7,661 nt of DNA from Gammaproteobacteria bacterium (GTDB taxonomy: Bacteria > Pseudomonadota > Gammaproteobacteria > Natronospirales > REEB76). The notes below the pieces were generated by a model. The model was not told the origin of the DNA. It ran no database searches and saw only the letters and a program-made list of their open reading frames with translations. Position numbers and translations under genes: made by a program. Location: contig DAHVFI010000360.1 in NCBI GenBank assembly GCA_027317045.1, forward strand, positions 1 to 7,661, read 5' to 3'. Positions 5,885-7,661 of the stretch are shown piece after piece (within the stretch, counting starts at the first letter, position 1; each line of letters opens with the position of its first letter).

Positions 5885-7061
5885 AGGACTGAGTCTTGCC
5901 ATCCGGACCACAAACGCTGAGGTGTATCCAGGCCGTGCTGAAACGGCCACTCTCCGGGATGTAGCACAGCAGACGATGACCCGGTTTCAACCGGCCGGAA
6001 TGGAACAGTTCCTCAAGCAGGACATAGATGGAAGCCGCGCCGATATTGCCCTTGGAATACAGGTTGGTGAACCAGCGTTCGAACGGCACATCGAAACTGG
6101 CCTTGCACATGTGTTCGTGGACCTTGTCGCGGAAATAATGCGAAGAATAGTGCGGCAGAAAGAAATCAACGTCCCCGGGCTTCAGCATTTTCAGTTGCGG
6201 TATATCCCGCAGTGGCCGTTCGACGGTGTAGGCCATGACATGTTCGTTGAGTTGCTTGACATCCTGCTTGAGCGTGAAGATGGAGCGCTGCGCCCATTCC
6301 GAGGGGTCGTATTCCGGCCAGCCTTTCAGGCTCCCGTCTTCCAGTTTCTCCGCGCCGCCATACATGCAGGCCGGTTGTTCGTTGGCGTAGGAGCGTTCGA
6401 CTATCCAGTCAATCCGCAGCGACAATCCCTGGGTGGCGGGTTCCGGTTCGATCAGAGCGGCGCCCGCACCATCGGACAACATCCAGCGTATGAAGTCTTT
6501 CTGAAATGCCATCACCGCCTGCTTTTCCAGCGCTTCGATCTGGGCATCGCTCTCGGCCTGGAAATTTCTGGCATGCATCACGGCCGAAGGGGTTTCCGAG
6601 CCGGCACTCACAGCATGCCGGAATTCGCCGCTGGCTACGCCAAGCATCGCGTATTTAAGCGCCGTGGTACTGCTAATGCATACGCCCGAGATGGCAACGG
6701 TTTCGCAAGGTGGAATGCCGAGTTCGCCATGCACCATGCTGGTGTGGCTGGGCACCAATTGATCGGCAAAGGTGGTTCCGCAGGCGAGCAAATCAATCTG
6801 ATCGAGGTTGAAATCCGCGCGGGCCAGCCCGCGCACGGCTGCGGCAGTCAGTTGGGCATTGGTGTGGGTGGTTTTGCCAGTGGCGGGATCAATGGCGTAA
6901 TAACGCGTGTTGATGCCGTTTGAGCGCAGGATGATGCGCCGTGCGCGTGATGGGCGGCCATTGATCATACCCAGAACCGATTCCATCTCATCGTTGCTGA
7001 CCGGAGCATTGGGCAAGAATGCCGAAAGATTGGTGATGTACGCTTTAGCTGCCATTGTCAT
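5883..7061 (-). CDS. darB: DarB-like KAS III-type ketosynthase (dialkylresorcinol/cyclohexanedione forming)
   Basis: This 392-residue thiolase-fold protein has the KAS III (FabH) triad: Cys128 in ISGVCISSTTALKYA, His304 in FFLPHYSSHYF, and Asn339 in YSKGNIGAAS. It differs from housekeeping FabH in being about 70 residues longer, in the residues around the cysteine, and in the LPHYSSHYFRDK and NLYSKGNIGAASIYVLLEELF elements, which I associate with the DarB group. In characterised DarB systems, two activated beta-keto or enoyl chains are joined by Claisen and Michael steps to a cyclohexane-1,3-dione, the precursor of a 2,5-dialkylresorcinol. The start is ATG at 7061 with a weak CGGA upstream; an in-frame ATG two codons later is possible. 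The gene follows the darA-like gene by 8 bases, and this darA-darB order is a strong context clue. The protein is complete with no missing catalytic residue. Confidence 0.87.
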   Translation of the reverse strand: MTMAAKAYITNLSAFLPNAPVSNDEMESVLGMINGRPSRARRIILRSNGINTRYYAIDPATGKTTHTNAQLTAAAVRGLARADFNLDQIDLLACGTTFADQLVPSHTSMVHGELGIPPCETVAISGVCISSTTALKYAMLGVASGEFRHAVSAGSETPSAVMHARNFQAESDAQIEALEKQAVMAFQKDFIRWMLSDGAGAALIEPEPATQGLSLRIDWIVERSYANEQPACMYGGAEKLEDGSLKGWPEYDPSEWAQRSIFTLKQDVKQLNEHVMAYTVERPLRDIPQLKMLKPGDVDFFLPHYSSHYFRDKVHEHMCKASFDVPFERWFTNLYSKGNIGAASIYVLLEELFHSGRLKPGHRLLCYIPESGRFSTAWIHLSVCGPDGKTQS

Positions 7062-7069
7062 GTTCCGAT

Positions 7070-7661
7070 TTAGCCGCCCGAGGGTTCACTGAAATAGGCC
7101 GTCTGGGCGGCAATGCGTTTGCGCAGCAAGGGCGCCGCCAAAGTCTTGAGCAAGGCGCTTAAGGGCAGCACCGTGACCAGCAGCACAACCAGAAACACAA
7201 AATAGATGATGACCAGCGGGCGGCGTGCCCAGGCGCCCTGACGACCCAGCGTGCGCAGCAGCGCACCCCAGACGAGGAAGCTGCGCCGGGCCGCGTGTTC
7301 GGTGGCAATCAGGCGCGTATTCACCTTCACCGCGCCGAGGCCACGCAGCAGGCTCGCATCGAGTGGACGATCCTCGCTGAGTACGCGCGCGATGCGCTCT
7401 CCGAAACGCCGGCAGCCAAGAATCTGCTCCGGTTTGACGCCGGCGCGGGGGATCAATCCGCCGAAAAGCGGGCCTTTCTTGCCGGTCAGCACCCAGATCG
7501 GCGTGGCCAGGAAACTGCCGACGCTGCCGGCTTCATCCACCAGCACCACGTTGCCGACCAGGCGTGCGCCGCAGGCGGCCAGCAATTTCTTGGTTTGTTC
7601 CTGGGCCATGAGCCACATGTCCCGGCAGGCAATCACGGTGACCACCGGCGCGCCCTTGAGC
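7070..7661 (-). CDS. darA: DarA-like dialkylresorcinol-forming protein (C-terminal part, cut by window edge)
   Basis: The gene enters from the right edge. 196 codons plus the stop (TAA at 7070-7072) are present, and the N-terminus is missing. The visible part begins LKGAPVVTVIACRDMWLMAQ and continues NVVLVDEAGSVGSFLATPIW and VLTGKKG, a pattern I recognise from dialkylresorcinol condensing enzyme DarA, whose missing N-terminal half would be flavodoxin-like. In known systems DarA aromatises the cyclohexanedione made by DarB. The internal GTG at 7645 is not the true start, because the frame stays open with matching residues to the edge. A strongly hydrophobic stretch at 7139-7219 (RPLVIIYFVFLVVLLVTVLP and onward) probably forms a membrane helix near the C-terminus, tethering the enzyme to the inner membrane where its lipid substrate would sit. 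It is the first gene of the minus operon visible here. Confidence 0.8.
   Translation of the reverse strand, partial: LKGAPVVTVIACRDMWLMAQEQTKKLLAACGARLVGNVVLVDEAGSVGSFLATPIWVLTGKKGPLFGGLIPRAGVKPEQILGCRRFGERIARVLSEDRPLDASLLRGLGAVKVNTRLIATEHAARRSFLVWGALLRTLGRQGAWARRPLVIIYFVFLVVLLVTVLPLSALLKTLAAPLLRKRIAAQTAYFSEPSGG

Noticed and set aside
5307..6923. A 538-codon open frame on the plus strand
   Set aside because: It lies antisense across the BtrH-like, small HTH-like and DarB-like genes, all of which have recognisable motifs on the minus strand. Its translation shows no family motifs, is rich in Arg/Gly/His as expected for an antisense frame of GC-rich coding DNA, and begins inside another gene without a ribosome site.
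7070..7645. Treating the GTG at 7645 as the start of the last minus gene
   Set aside because: The frame stays open to the window edge and the residues before the GTG (LKGAP) continue the DarA-like pattern, so the gene is partial rather than a short complete protein.
1..7661. Search for tRNA/rRNA genes, CRISPR arrays, insertion sequences and att-like repeats
   Set aside because: No regular spaced repeats, transposase motifs or terminal inverted repeats were seen, and nearly every base is accounted for by protein-coding genes.

Overview
The window is wall-to-wall coding and holds the meeting point of two converging gene strings. Together they look like most of a dialkylresorcinol or flexirubin-type lipid/pigment biosynthesis and export locus. 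The sequence is GC-rich. Several genes have GAGG-type ribosome sites (for example at 53-57 and 2180-2185), starts include GTG, and gene ends overlap tightly (ATGA, GTGA). This suggests a proteobacterium, probably beta or gamma, rather than the Bacteroidetes where flexirubin clusters are best known. The taxon is an inference from style, not from a marker gene.

Plus strand (1 to 4476): the tail of a probable upstream gene is followed by an ABC transporter ATPase (64-987), its ABC-2 type permease (989-2194), an acyl carrier protein (2191-2460), a ketosynthase with an intact Cys-His-His triad (2468-3619), and a compact ketosynthase-like protein without the active-site cysteine (3616-4476), which resembles a chain length factor. 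Gaps are 1 to 7 bases or 4-base overlaps, so this is one operon entering from the left edge.

Minus strand (7661 down to 4456): a DarA-like dialkylresorcinol-forming protein cut by the right edge (7070-7661), a DarB-like KAS III-type ketosynthase (5883-7061), a small conserved protein with a helix-turn-helix-like C-terminus (5472-5876), and a BtrH-like acyltransferase (4456-5475). These are also tightly packed and form a second operon entering from the right. The two operons collide with their last genes overlapping by 21 bases at 4456-4476, and no terminator is visible.

Working model (inference): the ACP and the ketosynthase/pseudo-ketosynthase pair build or extend an acyl or polyene chain. 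DarB condenses two activated acyl chains into a cyclohexanedione, which DarA aromatises to a dialkylresorcinol. The BtrH-like enzyme moves an ACP-bound acyl group onto an acceptor, possibly the resorcinol hydroxyl, as in the ester bond of flexirubins. The ABC pair moves the product across the inner membrane. Reducing, dehydrating, activating and aryl-starter enzymes are not in the window and would have to lie on either side.
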